DNA of 64,000 nt from DASXUX01 sp036504595 (GTDB lineage Bacteria; Planctomycetota; SZUA-567; H5-PLA8): NCBI GenBank assembly GCA_036504595.1, contig DASXUX010000067.1, positions 1 through 64,000 of the forward strand, written 5' to 3'. Under the pieces are notes generated by a model that saw nothing but the letters and a program-made list of their open reading frames with translations, made no database searches and was not told where the DNA came from. The translations under genes were made by a program, and so were the position numbers. This document shows, in pieces, positions 23,777-31,680 of the stretch. Numbering within the stretch: position 1 is the stretch's first letter; the number at the start of each line of letters is the position of its first letter.

Positions 23777-24940
23777 TTACGGCGCATTCATCCGGTCGCG
23801 CATTGAGCGGTGTTCGCGGTAAACGTCGCGGTCCGTGGCGGTAATCATCCCGCCCTTTTCGTTGAACCAGTTGCCCCACGAAGCAGGCAGGTTGCCCAGG
23901 TCTTTTCCCGCAATCATCTTTAACAGGTCGCCGGCGGGGCTGGAAATGTCTGTCGTCACTCCGGTCGCCGGCCCTTCAGGAAGAAAAATCGGGATGCGCG
24001 CGCCGGCCGGTCCGATCGGCAAGTTGTATCCGGGCGTCACGACCATGGGCTGGTCTCCCATGTTTGCTGTCACCGAAGGATGCGGCAGCGCTCGGATGAG
24101 CGAAACCAGCACGCGCGGATCGTCGATTTCGCGCAAGGCAGCCGCTGCCGCTTGCCGCTGGTGAGCGTTCTCACTGACGCCCAGCCGCACAATCTCCGCG
24201 ATCGCTTTGTCGTCGCGCAGTTTTCGAATAGTGCAGCAGGCTTCGCGCCGAGCCTCGGGAAACGTGGCGAACACTGAAGCCCACGCCAGGCTTTTCGTGG
24301 CGATTTCCGGCAACGGCCCCACTTCACCCAACGCGCGCAATGCGCCGATTTGAGTGAACTCGTCGGTCCCACCTTTTGGACTTAGCAGCGCGACGAGCAA
24401 TGGAATACTTTTCGCCGGAGCTTCGACTGCTTTCGCTAAGGCTTTGGCTCTGCGGTCGGGATCTGGGGAGCCGATGTCCTTGAGCGCTCTCAACAGGTCG
24501 GGATCCGGCGGATCGGCCGGCGGGGCAATGTCATTTTTCGGTGGCTCTGGTTTCTTCGCGTCGGCGACGGGTTTAACGGCCGCTGGTTTGGCCTTTTCGC
24601 GAGCGATGGCCGCGATGCGCGACTTCGCAATCGCCCGGGTCTCGCCGTCTTTGTCCTGGAGAAAAACCGTCTCGGGGTCTTCTTTGGTGATCAGTCCGGA
24701 ATAGGAATGGCCATCGTGGAGCGTGATTGTGTCTTCGGCGTAAGCAGTACCTAAGAGAACGGCATATATGCAGGTGGCGAACAGAGCTGCTGTGAGGCAG
24801 TTCCTGCCTCCTGCCTCCTGCGTCCTGCCGACTATTCTTTGGCCCGTCTTCCGGCCCGTCTTTAAGACGGGGAGGGGGTAATCTCGTTCCGGCTCAGAAA
24901 CAAGGCCGGGAAGAGCGGGCTTATGTCTTCTGATCATCAC
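23777..24940 (-). CDS. Secreted HEAT-repeat protein
   Basis: Up to 387 aa. A signal peptide core (LTAALFATCIYAVLLGTAYA) begins only at about residue 48 from ATG 24940; the preceding residues (GRTQEAGGRN...) are translated heptad repeat, so the true start is uncertain and may be a non-ATG codon close to 24800. After cleavage comes a strand module (EDTITLHDGHSYSGLI) like that of the protein at 262..927, then a Lys/Pro linker and HEAT-type helices (residues 150-290: LVALLSPKGGTDEFTQIGAL, AAAALREIDDPRVLVSLIRA). The C-terminus is a Pro/Gly-rich globular segment. Role unknown, probably periplasmic. Confidence 0.78.
   Translation of the reverse strand: MMIRRHKPALPGLVSEPERDYPLPVLKTGRKTGQRIVGRTQEAGGRNCLTAALFATCIYAVLLGTAYAEDTITLHDGHSYSGLITKEDPETVFLQDKDGETRAIAKSRIAAIAREKAKPAAVKPVADAKKPEPPKNDIAPPADPPDPDLLRALKDIGSPDPDRRAKALAKAVEAPAKSIPLLVALLSPKGGTDEFTQIGALRALGEVGPLPEIATKSLAWASVFATFPEARREACCTIRKLRDDKAIAEIVRLGVSENAHQRQAAAAALREIDDPRVLVSLIRALPHPSVTANMGDQPMVVTPGYNLPIGPAGARIPIFLPEGPATGVTTDISSPAGDLLKMIAGKDLGNLPASWGNWFNEKGGMITATDRDVYREHRSMRDRMNAP
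24801..24832. repeat. Heptad array (CTCCTGC type) at the 5' end of a gene
   Basis: gcctcctgcctcctgcgt, followed by cctgcc: period 7. On the minus strand it reads GGCAGGAGGCAGGA just before the HEAT protein's signal peptide and could act as its ribosome site. Confidence 0.75.
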
Positions 24941-25069
24941 GCGCGGTTCGACCCTTCCGAAAACTCTAAATGTTTCAAACGGATCGTCAGTCCAGAGTCG
25001 AGACTCGCGAAGCCCAGGAGTGTTATCAGCCTGGAACCTCGCCTTCCCGCCTTTCGGACTTCTCGACTT

Positions 25070-25939
25070 TCACTCTTTGAAGCTGAACTTCTCTCCTTCT
25101 TTCTGCCACCATGCCAGCCAGGTCTTCATGTCTTTCTCAGCATGATCGAACGTCGTCGAGGTGATTTCCTTCGTCGCGCTAAGCACTGGATACAGGTCCG
25201 GCTCACTGAGCTGCACGCCCGGCGTTGGATCGGCCAGGCCCAGCGGATTGTCCGTGCCCAGGCCAGCCCCTTTGCCGCGCAGTTTGTTTCGAGGGTCCAG
25301 CGCGTTGCCCGAGGCCAGTTCATACGAGAGTGCGTGCAGGAGCCGCTCAACGGCCGCTTTGTCACCGTAGCGCTTGAGCGCCACACACGCGGACTTTCGC
25401 ACGCTCCACGGGTATCGTTGCCAGTCGCCCGCGCAGGCCAGATCCACCAGCTTGCGCATCGCGACGGGCTCATCAAGCAAGCGCAACGCCTTGGCGGCCG
25501 TCATGCGCACACTGTCATCCGGATCATAGACGCTTGAATTCACCAGCGCGAGAAGCCCGCGACGGTCGCGGCTGAGGCCCAGCGCCGCGGCGGCTCGCAG
25601 GCGCACATTCTTGTCCGCACGCGAGACCGCTTGCGGCTGGCCGGGCGGGATGAGCAACCTGCAATAAAGGTCGGGCACCTGCCGCGCATCGGCGATCAGA
25701 TCCTGCGCCGCGGCGTCCTTCGCCCAGACATTCGCGGCAAAATCAGGCTTGTTCATGTCCAGCGGCAGCGGCAAACGCATCAGTTTCGCGGCGACGGCGT
25801 TGATCTCATCACCGCTAAAGGAGCGACGCGCTTCGGCTCGCGCCCCGATGCGCATCTCGCCATCGTCCTCGCCGCTGAGCAGGCGCGCTGCGGCCAAGAG
25901 CGCGAGAAGCAGCACAATTGTTTTGCGACGGATACGCAT
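25070..25939 (-). CDS. Secreted HEAT-repeat protein
   Basis: 289 aa. ATG 25939 opens the signal peptide MRIRRKTIVLLLALLAAARL; the upstream extension of this frame to 26059 only translates the GGGTATC heptad array. Residues 90-200 contain HEAT helices: RLRAAAALGLSRDRRGLLAL, VRMTAAKALRLLDEPVAMRK, RKSACVALKRYGDKAAVER. The C-terminus ends in MKTWLAWWQKEGEKFSF. Neighbouring HEAT protein lies 129 bp downstream on the same strand. Function unknown. Confidence 0.82.
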   Translation of the reverse strand: MRIRRKTIVLLLALLAAARLLSGEDDGEMRIGARAEARRSFSGDEINAVAAKLMRLPLPLDMNKPDFAANVWAKDAAAQDLIADARQVPDLYCRLLIPPGQPQAVSRADKNVRLRAAAALGLSRDRRGLLALVNSSVYDPDDSVRMTAAKALRLLDEPVAMRKLVDLACAGDWQRYPWSVRKSACVALKRYGDKAAVERLLHALSYELASGNALDPRNKLRGKGAGLGTDNPLGLADPTPGVQLSEPDLYPVLSATKEITSTTFDHAEKDMKTWLAWWQKEGEKFSFKE

Positions 25940-25996
25940 GCAGAGGCCCCAAGTTATGACGCAGGAAATGGCCTGATGCTGCCGAGAAAAAGCAAA

Positions 25997-26030
25997 GGGT
26001 ATCGGGTATGGGGTATAGGGTATCGGGGGA
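25997..26030. repeat. Heptad array (GGGTATN type), left arm
   Basis: gggtatcgggtatggggtat, agggtatcgggg: period 7. Inverse of the array at 26187-26211; the two bracket a divergent promoter region. Confidence 0.85.
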
Positions 26031-26186
26031 TCGAAGCACGGCGTACCAGTGTCACCCAAAAGGAGGGTGCATTACGCGGCAGATGAAGGTGCAGGATCTC
26101 GAAGGCGAACCTCATCGACTTTGTTGCGTTTGCTGCCCAAGGAGAAACGGATCACGGTTAGGGTAGCGTTTGAACGGGCAAGCCTT

Positions 26187-26211
26187 CCCCATACCCCATA
26201 CCCGATACCCC
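26187..26211. repeat. Heptad array (ATACCCC type), right arm
   Basis: ccccataccccatacccg, ataccccg: reverse complement of the heptads at 25997-26030. Confidence 0.85.
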
Positions 26212-26259
26212 GCCCGTGATGCACTTGCGCACGCCGCTTTACGCGCGGACACTGCCCAT

Positions 26260-27429
26260 ATGAAGCTCGCGGTCATCGTTGACACCTTTCCGCGCTGGAG
26301 CGAGCGGTTCATTGCGCGCGAGTGCAACGAACTGGTCCGCCGCGGCGTGCAACTGTCCATTTTCTGCCTGAAAGGTAGCGCCGGCCCCGGTGCCGGTGAC
26401 GATCCGGTCAGCGACCCTGAATTCGCGCCGCTGCTTCCGCTGCGAGTCGTCTTGCCGTCTGGCTTCTCGCTCCTGACTGCGCCCAAAAATGACGATCCGG
26501 AAACGAGCCGTCGCGAGCAGCTTGCGCGCGAAGAAGTCGGCCTGCGGCAAGTCTGGCGCGCGCGCTGTCTGGCAGTGCAGCTCCGATCCGGCGGCTTTAC
26601 GCACGTGCATGCGCACTTTGCGAGCTTGCCTTCAACGCTGGCGTGGGCGGCGACCGCGGGAATCTCATTCTCGCTTTCAGTGCACGCGCGCGACGTCTTC
26701 GTTGAACCCCAGCTATTGAACGTTAAATTGCGCGACTGCACGCAGCTTTTCACGTGCCACCGGCGCGCGTTTGAGCACCTTGCGCAGCTTGAACGCGACG
26801 CCGGCATTTCTGGCAAAGTGAAGCTCATGCACCACGGGCTGCCGCTGGAGCAGTTTCCTGTTCGCGAGAGAAAGATCACTGGCGCGCTCAAGCTCCTGGC
26901 CGCTGGTCGCTTTGTGCAGAAGAAAGGCTTCGCCACGCTTATTGAGGCCCTCGCCGATGCGCGGCTGTCTCAACGCGACTGGTCGCTCACCCTTCTGGGT
27001 GATGGCGCGGAAAAACCGAAATTGGAGGCGCTGATTGAGCAGCGCGGTGTGCAGAACAAGGTCAGTCTTCGCCCAGCCGTCGTCGGCACAGAACTGCGGG
27101 AACTCTTCGATCAAAGCGATGTTTTTGTCGCACCCAACGAAACGGCCCCTGACGGCGACGCCGATGGCGTGCCGAACACCGTCCTGGAAGCCTTCGCCTT
27201 AGGCCTTCCGGTCATCGGCACGCAAGCTGGCAGCCTGAGCGAGGTGCTCAACGAGCAAACGGGGACCGTGGTTCCCGAGAAGCGCCCGCAAGCCTTGGCG
27301 CAGGCGCTTCTCTCATTGCTAGAGGATCCCGCTCCCGTCCTCGCGAAGACTGCGACCGCGCGCGCACGCATTGAAGCAGAATACGATATCCGAAAGAATA
27401 TGGATGCGTTTTTGGTTCGTAGTTCGTAG
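26260..27429 (+). CDS. Glycosyltransferase family 4-like (GT-B)
   Basis: 389 aa. ATG 26260 begins the GT-B N-domain (MKLAVIVDTFPRWSERFIA); upstream frame is repeat translation. N-domain: HVHAHFASLPSTLAWAA, SLSVHARDVF. C-domain: LKLLAAGRFVQKKGF, LTLLGDGAEKPKLEALI, then the nucleotide-sugar site FVAPNETAPDGDADGVPNTVLEA (split: GVPNTVLEAFALGLPVIGT) with the catalytic-loop Glu. Resembles WcaL/colanic-acid-type transferases acting in exopolysaccharide synthesis. Its last codons run into a GTTCGTA heptad array. No other capsule gene is adjacent. Confidence 0.92.
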   Translation: MKLAVIVDTFPRWSERFIARECNELVRRGVQLSIFCLKGSAGPGAGDDPVSDPEFAPLLPLRVVLPSGFSLLTAPKNDDPETSRREQLAREEVGLRQVWRARCLAVQLRSGGFTHVHAHFASLPSTLAWAATAGISFSLSVHARDVFVEPQLLNVKLRDCTQLFTCHRRAFEHLAQLERDAGISGKVKLMHHGLPLEQFPVRERKITGALKLLAAGRFVQKKGFATLIEALADARLSQRDWSLTLLGDGAEKPKLEALIEQRGVQNKVSLRPAVVGTELRELFDQSDVFVAPNETAPDGDADGVPNTVLEAFALGLPVIGTQAGSLSEVLNEQTGTVVPEKRPQALAQALLSLLEDPAPVLAKTATARARIEAEYDIRKNMDAFLVRSS

Positions 27430-27445
27430 TTCGTGGTTTGTCGTA
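27414..27445. repeat. Heptad array (GTTCGTA type) spanning a stop codon
   Basis: ggttcgtagttcgtagttcg, tggtttgtcg: period 7. The TAG in the second unit is the glycosyltransferase stop codon, so the array sets the C-terminus. Confidence 0.85.
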
Positions 27446-27463
27446 ACTGGTTTCTCTTTCACT

Positions 27464-27493
27464 TTATCCTGAATCCCAAACCCTGGACCCTAC
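27464..27493. repeat. Heptad array (CCTGAAT/CCCTGGA type)
   Basis: atcctgaatcccaaaccc then tggaccctac: degenerate period 7, downstream of the previous array. Confidence 0.55.
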
Positions 27494-27568
27494 TTTTGAA
27501 TGAAGGTTTCCGCGCGCCGGGTTTCTGTTATAAACAGGCACAAGGCCTGATCTTCGGGGAGGACCGCC

Positions 27569-29149
27569 TTGTTTTCGCTTCGTGTTCTGCTGTTGGGCTT
27601 GTTGTGTTCCTGCGCGAGCGCTGGGGAACCCCCAGCGCTTCGGCCGGCGTTTCCGAACTACGCCATGGTACTGAATTCTACCGCCGCCACCCGCGACGTC
27701 ACCGGACCGACGATCACCGACGCTCCGTTCTCGTGGAATCAGACCGTCGTCTTGCACGAAGGTGAAACGAGCGAACGCTACATCGGCGGCTATGATCCGG
27801 GCCTCCAACCCCTGCAGTTTCAGCTCAAGCCTTACGAACCGACAAATGTACGCATCCTTCAGGTTGATGCCGAGCACGGCTTTCTGGGCGTGACGGCGCT
27901 CGCAAATCACGGCGGCACCACGGATACCTTTCCGTTTCAGGTGCAGGCTCGGGGCGTACTCAGCGAAGATACCTATAACCTGGTCTACGACGTGCGCACA
28001 AAGAAAAGTAGAATCCGCGGTACGCCCATTCTCCGGCGCTCGCCCGGTGACTTCGTCAAGCCGGGTCATATCGTGCGATACGTCTGGACCCAGACCGGCC
28101 AAGGCGAAAAGCACCCCAAGGTTGAAGCGGCCTTTACCGCGTACAACGGGCCGGCGCGGGGACCGATCAGCAGCACGATCACCGCTGTGCTCGGGACCAA
28201 GGCCCAGCCCTTTGTGCTCGGCTATTACGTGATGACCGTTACCCCGCGGGACGTGCGCGGCGAACCGCCGCGCGGTTCGACGTCCAACGGAGTCGTTTTC
28301 CGTTGCGCGTTTGGAAGCGACAATCTTGCTCCGGTCGTGGACGGCCTGGCCGCGGATACGTTTCTGCCGGCCGCCGGACAGACGGTCACTATGAGTCCCA
28401 TCGCCTTCGATCCGGAGACCGGCCAGTCAACGTTCGACAACGAAGCGTGGGATTTCGGCGACGGCACGCTTCAGAGCGGTCTCAGCGGCGCGGTTGCTCA
28501 CGCGTACGCGCAGCCGGGCATTTATCGCGCGCGCTGCACCGTGGCGGACAACCTTGGCGCGGCGGCGACGACGGAAGATTCCATCGTGGTTGGTGCGACC
28601 AACGTTGCGAAAATGGCGTTCACCTATGTGAAGAGCATTCTTCCCGAAGAATCCGGAAGTGGCCTGGCCGATTCGGACACGCTGACCGCGACGTTTAGAG
28701 GAGTCAACGCTCAACCCGGCGACCGCATCGTCTTCACCTTCAATCGTAATCAGTTCGGGCGCATGAACGCATCATCGGCTGGTGACGATACCGACATTGT
28801 CCTCAAGCCCGGCGGCTTTACCGGAAGCACGCGCTTGGCGAAGGAGGTCACCGTCACGCGCTCAGCCGCAAATCTGTCGATCAGCGTCAGCAAGGCGAAC
28901 TTTGACCGTACCGGCGACCCCCGCTTCGGCCGCTGCGAGCAGCGTGGCATCTTCAAGCACCAGCGTATTGCTCTGTGCGTGATTCCAGCCAACGGCGGCA
29001 CGCCGCGCACGTACGTGTACACGGGCAACGTCGATGTCCACGTCAAATGGGGGCCCTTGGAGATCGGTACCAGCTATTTTCCCGAAGACCGCGTCTCCGG
29101 CGCCTCAACGACCAAGGAACCAAACCCGAAGAAACAGGAGATTTACTGA
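27569..29149 (+). CDS. Secreted PKD-domain protein
   Basis: 526 aa. TTG 27569 with GGGGAGGA six bases upstream; the residues after it form a signal peptide (FSLRVLLLGLLCSCASA). A roughly 200-residue N-terminal region of likely beta-sandwich folds (DVTGPTITDAPFSW, LQFQLKPYEPTNV) leads to a PKD domain near residues 250-350 with the diagnostic WDFGDGT and YAQPGIYRARCTVADN. A last beta domain (RIVFTFNRNQFGRMN) resembles calcium-binding-like sandwich repeats. PKD domains mediate adhesion or polysaccharide contact on cell surfaces. No enzyme motif. Confidence 0.85.
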   Translation: MFSLRVLLLGLLCSCASAGEPPALRPAFPNYAMVLNSTAATRDVTGPTITDAPFSWNQTVVLHEGETSERYIGGYDPGLQPLQFQLKPYEPTNVRILQVDAEHGFLGVTALANHGGTTDTFPFQVQARGVLSEDTYNLVYDVRTKKSRIRGTPILRRSPGDFVKPGHIVRYVWTQTGQGEKHPKVEAAFTAYNGPARGPISSTITAVLGTKAQPFVLGYYVMTVTPRDVRGEPPRGSTSNGVVFRCAFGSDNLAPVVDGLAADTFLPAAGQTVTMSPIAFDPETGQSTFDNEAWDFGDGTLQSGLSGAVAHAYAQPGIYRARCTVADNLGAAATTEDSIVVGATNVAKMAFTYVKSILPEESGSGLADSDTLTATFRGVNAQPGDRIVFTFNRNQFGRMNASSAGDDTDIVLKPGGFTGSTRLAKEVTVTRSAANLSISVSKANFDRTGDPRFGRCEQRGIFKHQRIALCVIPANGGTPRTYVYTGNVDVHVKWGPLEIGTSYFPEDRVSGASTTKEPNPKKQEIY

Positions 29150-29152
29150 ACG

Positions 29153-29220
29153 GAAGTCTTGAGTCTCTGGCGATTGGAATTTCCAAGACTCTAGACTCCA
29201 GACTCTAAGACTCTAGACTA
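29153..29220. repeat. Heptad array (GACTCTA type), inverted
   Basis: aagtcttgagtctctgg on the left; aagactctagactccagact then ctaagactctagact on the right. Precedes rsgA directly. Confidence 0.8.
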
Positions 29221-29227
29221 ATTATTC

Positions 29228-30697
29228 ATGGGTGGCCGAAGATCTTCTAGCGACAAAGGCGGGGGCGCTCGCCGAGAGCAGTCTCCCAAACAACCCCGCG
29301 GATTTGCGCGCGGGCATGGAGCGCATCATCGCCACCGCCCCGGCCGGGAAGCTCCGCGCCCGCTGGGCACCGGGCGCGAACGCAAGCAGGACATTCCGCG
29401 TGCGATCCCGATGCGCTACCTCGATGAAGACGCGATCGATGCGCTCAGCCACATGGAGAAGCCCGCCGAAGACGATCGGCGGCTGGAGGAGCTCGGGGAA
29501 GCAGACACTTTCGGCGCGCGGATGGAAGGCCCGCTTGCGCGCGGCGTGGTACTGGAAGTCCGCAGAGGCAACTTCTTAACGCGCATGCTGACCCCCTCTC
29601 CGGTAGCGCCGGCCTCCGTGCCGGCCGAGGGTGCTACGGACGCCGGCCCTTTGCCGTTCGTGCCTGATAGCTCTCAGAACACGGGCAGCCAACAGCAAAC
29701 AGAGGCTGCCCGTGCCACACCTTTGCCCTCCGTGCCGGCTGAATCAACGGACACAGGAACCCCGCGCGTGACGCCTCCAAAATGGAACGTCGGCGACATT
29801 CTGCGCACGATCGTTCGCGGCACCATGCAGCAGTTCGATCTGGGCCTGTCCAGCCTCGTCGCGCCCGGTGATGACGTCGAAATGATCGTGCCGTATATGG
29901 CCGGCGAAAAGGAGCTCTTTCAGTACGGACTACACGGCGTTTTGACAAAAGTAGCGCCGCGCCGAAACGAGTTCCGCCGACTGCACCCGTCCGGCCGGGC
30001 GATCCAGACGCTCGCGGCCAACGTGGATCGCATCTTGATTATCGGTTCGGCCGCCCAGCCCGATTTCCGCCCCGGCTTTGTCGATCGCGTGCTGGTCTGC
30101 GCGATGGCCTGCGGCCTGCCTGCCGCGCTGATCCTCAATAAGACGGACTTGGGCGTGCGCGAGTCTGACGACGAACTGCTCGATGTCTACCGCGAGCTGG
30201 GCCTGTTGGTTTACAAAATCAGCTTGGTTGATCCGACCGCGCCCGCCGGGGATTACGCCGCGCTGCAGGAATCTCTGGCCGGCAAGCGCAGCGTTCTGGC
30301 GGGGCACAGCGGCGTCGGCAAGTCCAGTTTGCTGCGCGCGCTCGATCCGAGTCTGGACGATTATGATGTGCGCGTCGCCGAAGTGTCCACGCAGACCGGC
30401 AAAGGCACGCACACCACCACGCACGCGCGCCTCTTTCCGGTGAAGCTGCCGAGTGGCGCCAGCGCTGAGATTATCGACACGCCTGGGGTTCGCGAATTCA
30501 CCCCCGCCGACACCGACCGCCGCAACCTGTGGGGCTGGTTCCCGGAAATCGCCGCTTTGCAGGGCCAGTGCGCTTTCGCCGACTGCACTCACCAGGTGGA
30601 AAAAGGCTGCGCCGTCCTCGCGGCCGTTGAGCGCGGTGAAATCCACCCGCGCCGGCATCAGTCGTACGTGCGGATTTATCAAACGCTTCCCAACTGA
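29228..30697 (+). CDS. rsgA: Ribosome biogenesis GTPase RsgA with repeat-derived insertion
   Basis: 489 aa against 300-360 for most RsgA. Circularly permuted GTPase order is clear: G4 NKTDL, G1 GHSGVGKSSLL, switch TGKGTHTTTH, G3 DTPGVREF, then the zinc knuckle CAFADCTHQVEKGC. RsgA releases maturation factors from the 30S subunit. Two oddities: a 100-residue charged, Gly/Arg-rich N-terminal extension, and a roughly 60-residue insertion (about 120-183, rich in Pro, Ala, Ser, Thr) inside the OB-fold between GVVLEVRRGNFLTRM and DILRTIVRGTM. The insertion is encoded by palindromic repeats. Start ATG 29228 lacks a clear Shine-Dalgarno. Confidence 0.93.
   Translation: MGGRRSSSDKGGGARREQSPKQPRGFARGHGAHHRHRPGREAPRPLGTGRERKQDIPRAIPMRYLDEDAIDALSHMEKPAEDDRRLEELGEADTFGARMEGPLARGVVLEVRRGNFLTRMLTPSPVAPASVPAEGATDAGPLPFVPDSSQNTGSQQQTEAARATPLPSVPAESTDTGTPRVTPPKWNVGDILRTIVRGTMQQFDLGLSSLVAPGDDVEMIVPYMAGEKELFQYGLHGVLTKVAPRRNEFRRLHPSGRAIQTLAANVDRILIIGSAAQPDFRPGFVDRVLVCAMACGLPAALILNKTDLGVRESDDELLDVYRELGLLVYKISLVDPTAPAGDYAALQESLAGKRSVLAGHSGVGKSSLLRALDPSLDDYDVRVAEVSTQTGKGTHTTTHARLFPVKLPSGASAEIIDTPGVREFTPADTDRRNLWGWFPEIAALQGQCAFADCTHQVEKGCAVLAAVERGEIHPRRHQSYVRIYQTLPN
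29603..29714. repeat. Two palindromic repeats inside rsgA
   Basis: First: GTAGCGCCGGCCTCCG...GCCGGC...GCTAC at 29603-29636. Second: CACGGGCAGCC (29680-29690) and GGCTGCCCGTG (29704-29714), a short member of the GTGGCACGGGCAG family. Both keep the reading frame. Confidence 0.8.
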
Positions 30698-30703
30698 TGT
30701 GAC

Positions 30704-30872
30704 GTAATCCTCCTGGATTGCGCCGAGTGCCTAACAATCCTGATGGTGCCACGGATGAGTTCGCGCCGTTCTTTTTGGCGCGAACTCATCCGTGCCCCGT
30801 TGTGGCTGATGCAACGCACTCCTCCATGTTTTCTTCAACCGGTGTACGCAATCCGGGAGGATTGCGCTACAA
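30704..30872. repeat. MITE-like element: inverted GCAATCC repeats around an 18-bp-arm hairpin
   Basis: Left end gtaatcctcctggattgcg (30704-30722) is the inverse of the right end acgcaatccgggaggattgc (30846-30865, then gctacaa). Between them a near-perfect hairpin: CGGATGAGTTCGCGCC at 30752-30767, 9-nt loop, GGCGCGAACTCATCCG at 30777-30792. Confidence 0.75.
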
Positions 30873-30901
30873 TCCACCGAAACTCACGCAAGGAGACTCA
30901 A

Positions 30902-31594
30902 ATGCGAAACGCCGTTCTGTGTCTGTCCGTGCTGCTGGTTGTCACTGTCGCGCTGCGCGCGGCCGACGAAATTCCGCCGAAGGGGCACCCGGATTCGTCC
31001 AAGTGGGAGAACTTCTACAAGGAAGATCTGTCCGACACCATTTTCCCGAAGGGAGTCTGGTACATCAAGGATGGCGAACTGACCGCCGACAAGGACGAAG
31101 CGATCTGGTCGCAGAAGGAGTACGAGAACTTCATCATCGATCTGGAATACAAAGCCGGCGACGCGGCCAACAGCGGCGTGCTGGTCTATTGCAGCGACAT
31201 GAAGAACTGGATCCCCAATTCCGTCGAAATCCAGATCCTCGACGACAACAACCCGAAGTGGGCCAAGGCAGAAGCGACGTGGAAATGTGGCGCAATCTTC
31301 GGCCGCCTGGCGCCGAGCAAGCCCATGGCCAAGAAGGCCGGCGAATGGAACCGCATGACCTGCACCTGCAAAGGCCAGATGCTGTACGTCGTGCTCAACG
31401 GCGAATTAGTCACGACGTGCGACATGAGCAGGTGGACGGATGCCAAGAAGAACCCCGATGGCAGCAACATTCCCGCATGGCTGAGCAAGCCCATGGCAAC
31501 CTTGCCGACCAAAGGCCACATCGGCCTGCAAGGCAAACACGGCGGCGCGCCGATCTTTTTCAGGAACGTGAAGATCAAGCAGATTGAACAGTAG
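30902..31594 (+). CDS. DUF1080 (3-keto-disaccharide hydrolase-like) secreted protein
   Basis: 230 aa. ATG 30902 with AAGGAG. Signal peptide 1-20 (MRNAVLCLSVLLVVTVALRA). The remainder is the DUF1080 concanavalin-like sandwich: WENFYKEDLSDTIFPKG, WSQKEYENFIIDLEYK, ANSGVLVYCSD, VEIQILDD, GAIFGRLAPSKPM, EWNRMTCTCKG, PTKGHIGLQGKHGGAPIFFR, INIK-type end. Members hydrolyse 3-keto-glycosides formed by Gfo/Idh/MocA-type oxidoreductases; such an oxidoreductase lies at 47987. Exported, probably periplasmic. Confidence 0.92.
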   Translation: MRNAVLCLSVLLVVTVALRAADEIPPKGHPDSSKWENFYKEDLSDTIFPKGVWYIKDGELTADKDEAIWSQKEYENFIIDLEYKAGDAANSGVLVYCSDMKNWIPNSVEIQILDDNNPKWAKAEATWKCGAIFGRLAPSKPMAKKAGEWNRMTCTCKGQMLYVVLNGELVTTCDMSRWTDAKKNPDGSNIPAWLSKPMATLPTKGHIGLQGKHGGAPIFFRNVKIKQIEQ

Positions 31595-31595
31595 T

Positions 31596-31655
31596 TTGGT
31601 GAGTGGGTAGAGTGGTGATTGGTGAGTGGTAACTGCGCAAGCGGCCACTCACCAG
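31596..31655. repeat. Heptad array (GGTGAGT type), inverted
   Basis: ggtgagtgggtagagtggtg, attggtgagtggt, then inverse gccactcacc. Directly after the DUF1080 stop codon. Confidence 0.8.
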
Positions 31656-31680
31656 TCTGTTTTGTGTAGAGGGCGGCGGT

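Noticed and set aside
25940..26059. Upstream extension of the HEAT protein frame
   Set aside because: Only translates the GGGTATC heptad array; the signal peptide starts at ATG 25939.
29232..29579. Alternative frame at the start of rsgA with strong GC3 bias
   Set aside because: Could suggest a frameshift, but it ends within the gene and shows no RsgA motif; the rsgA frame is continuous and its basic N-terminus is plausible.
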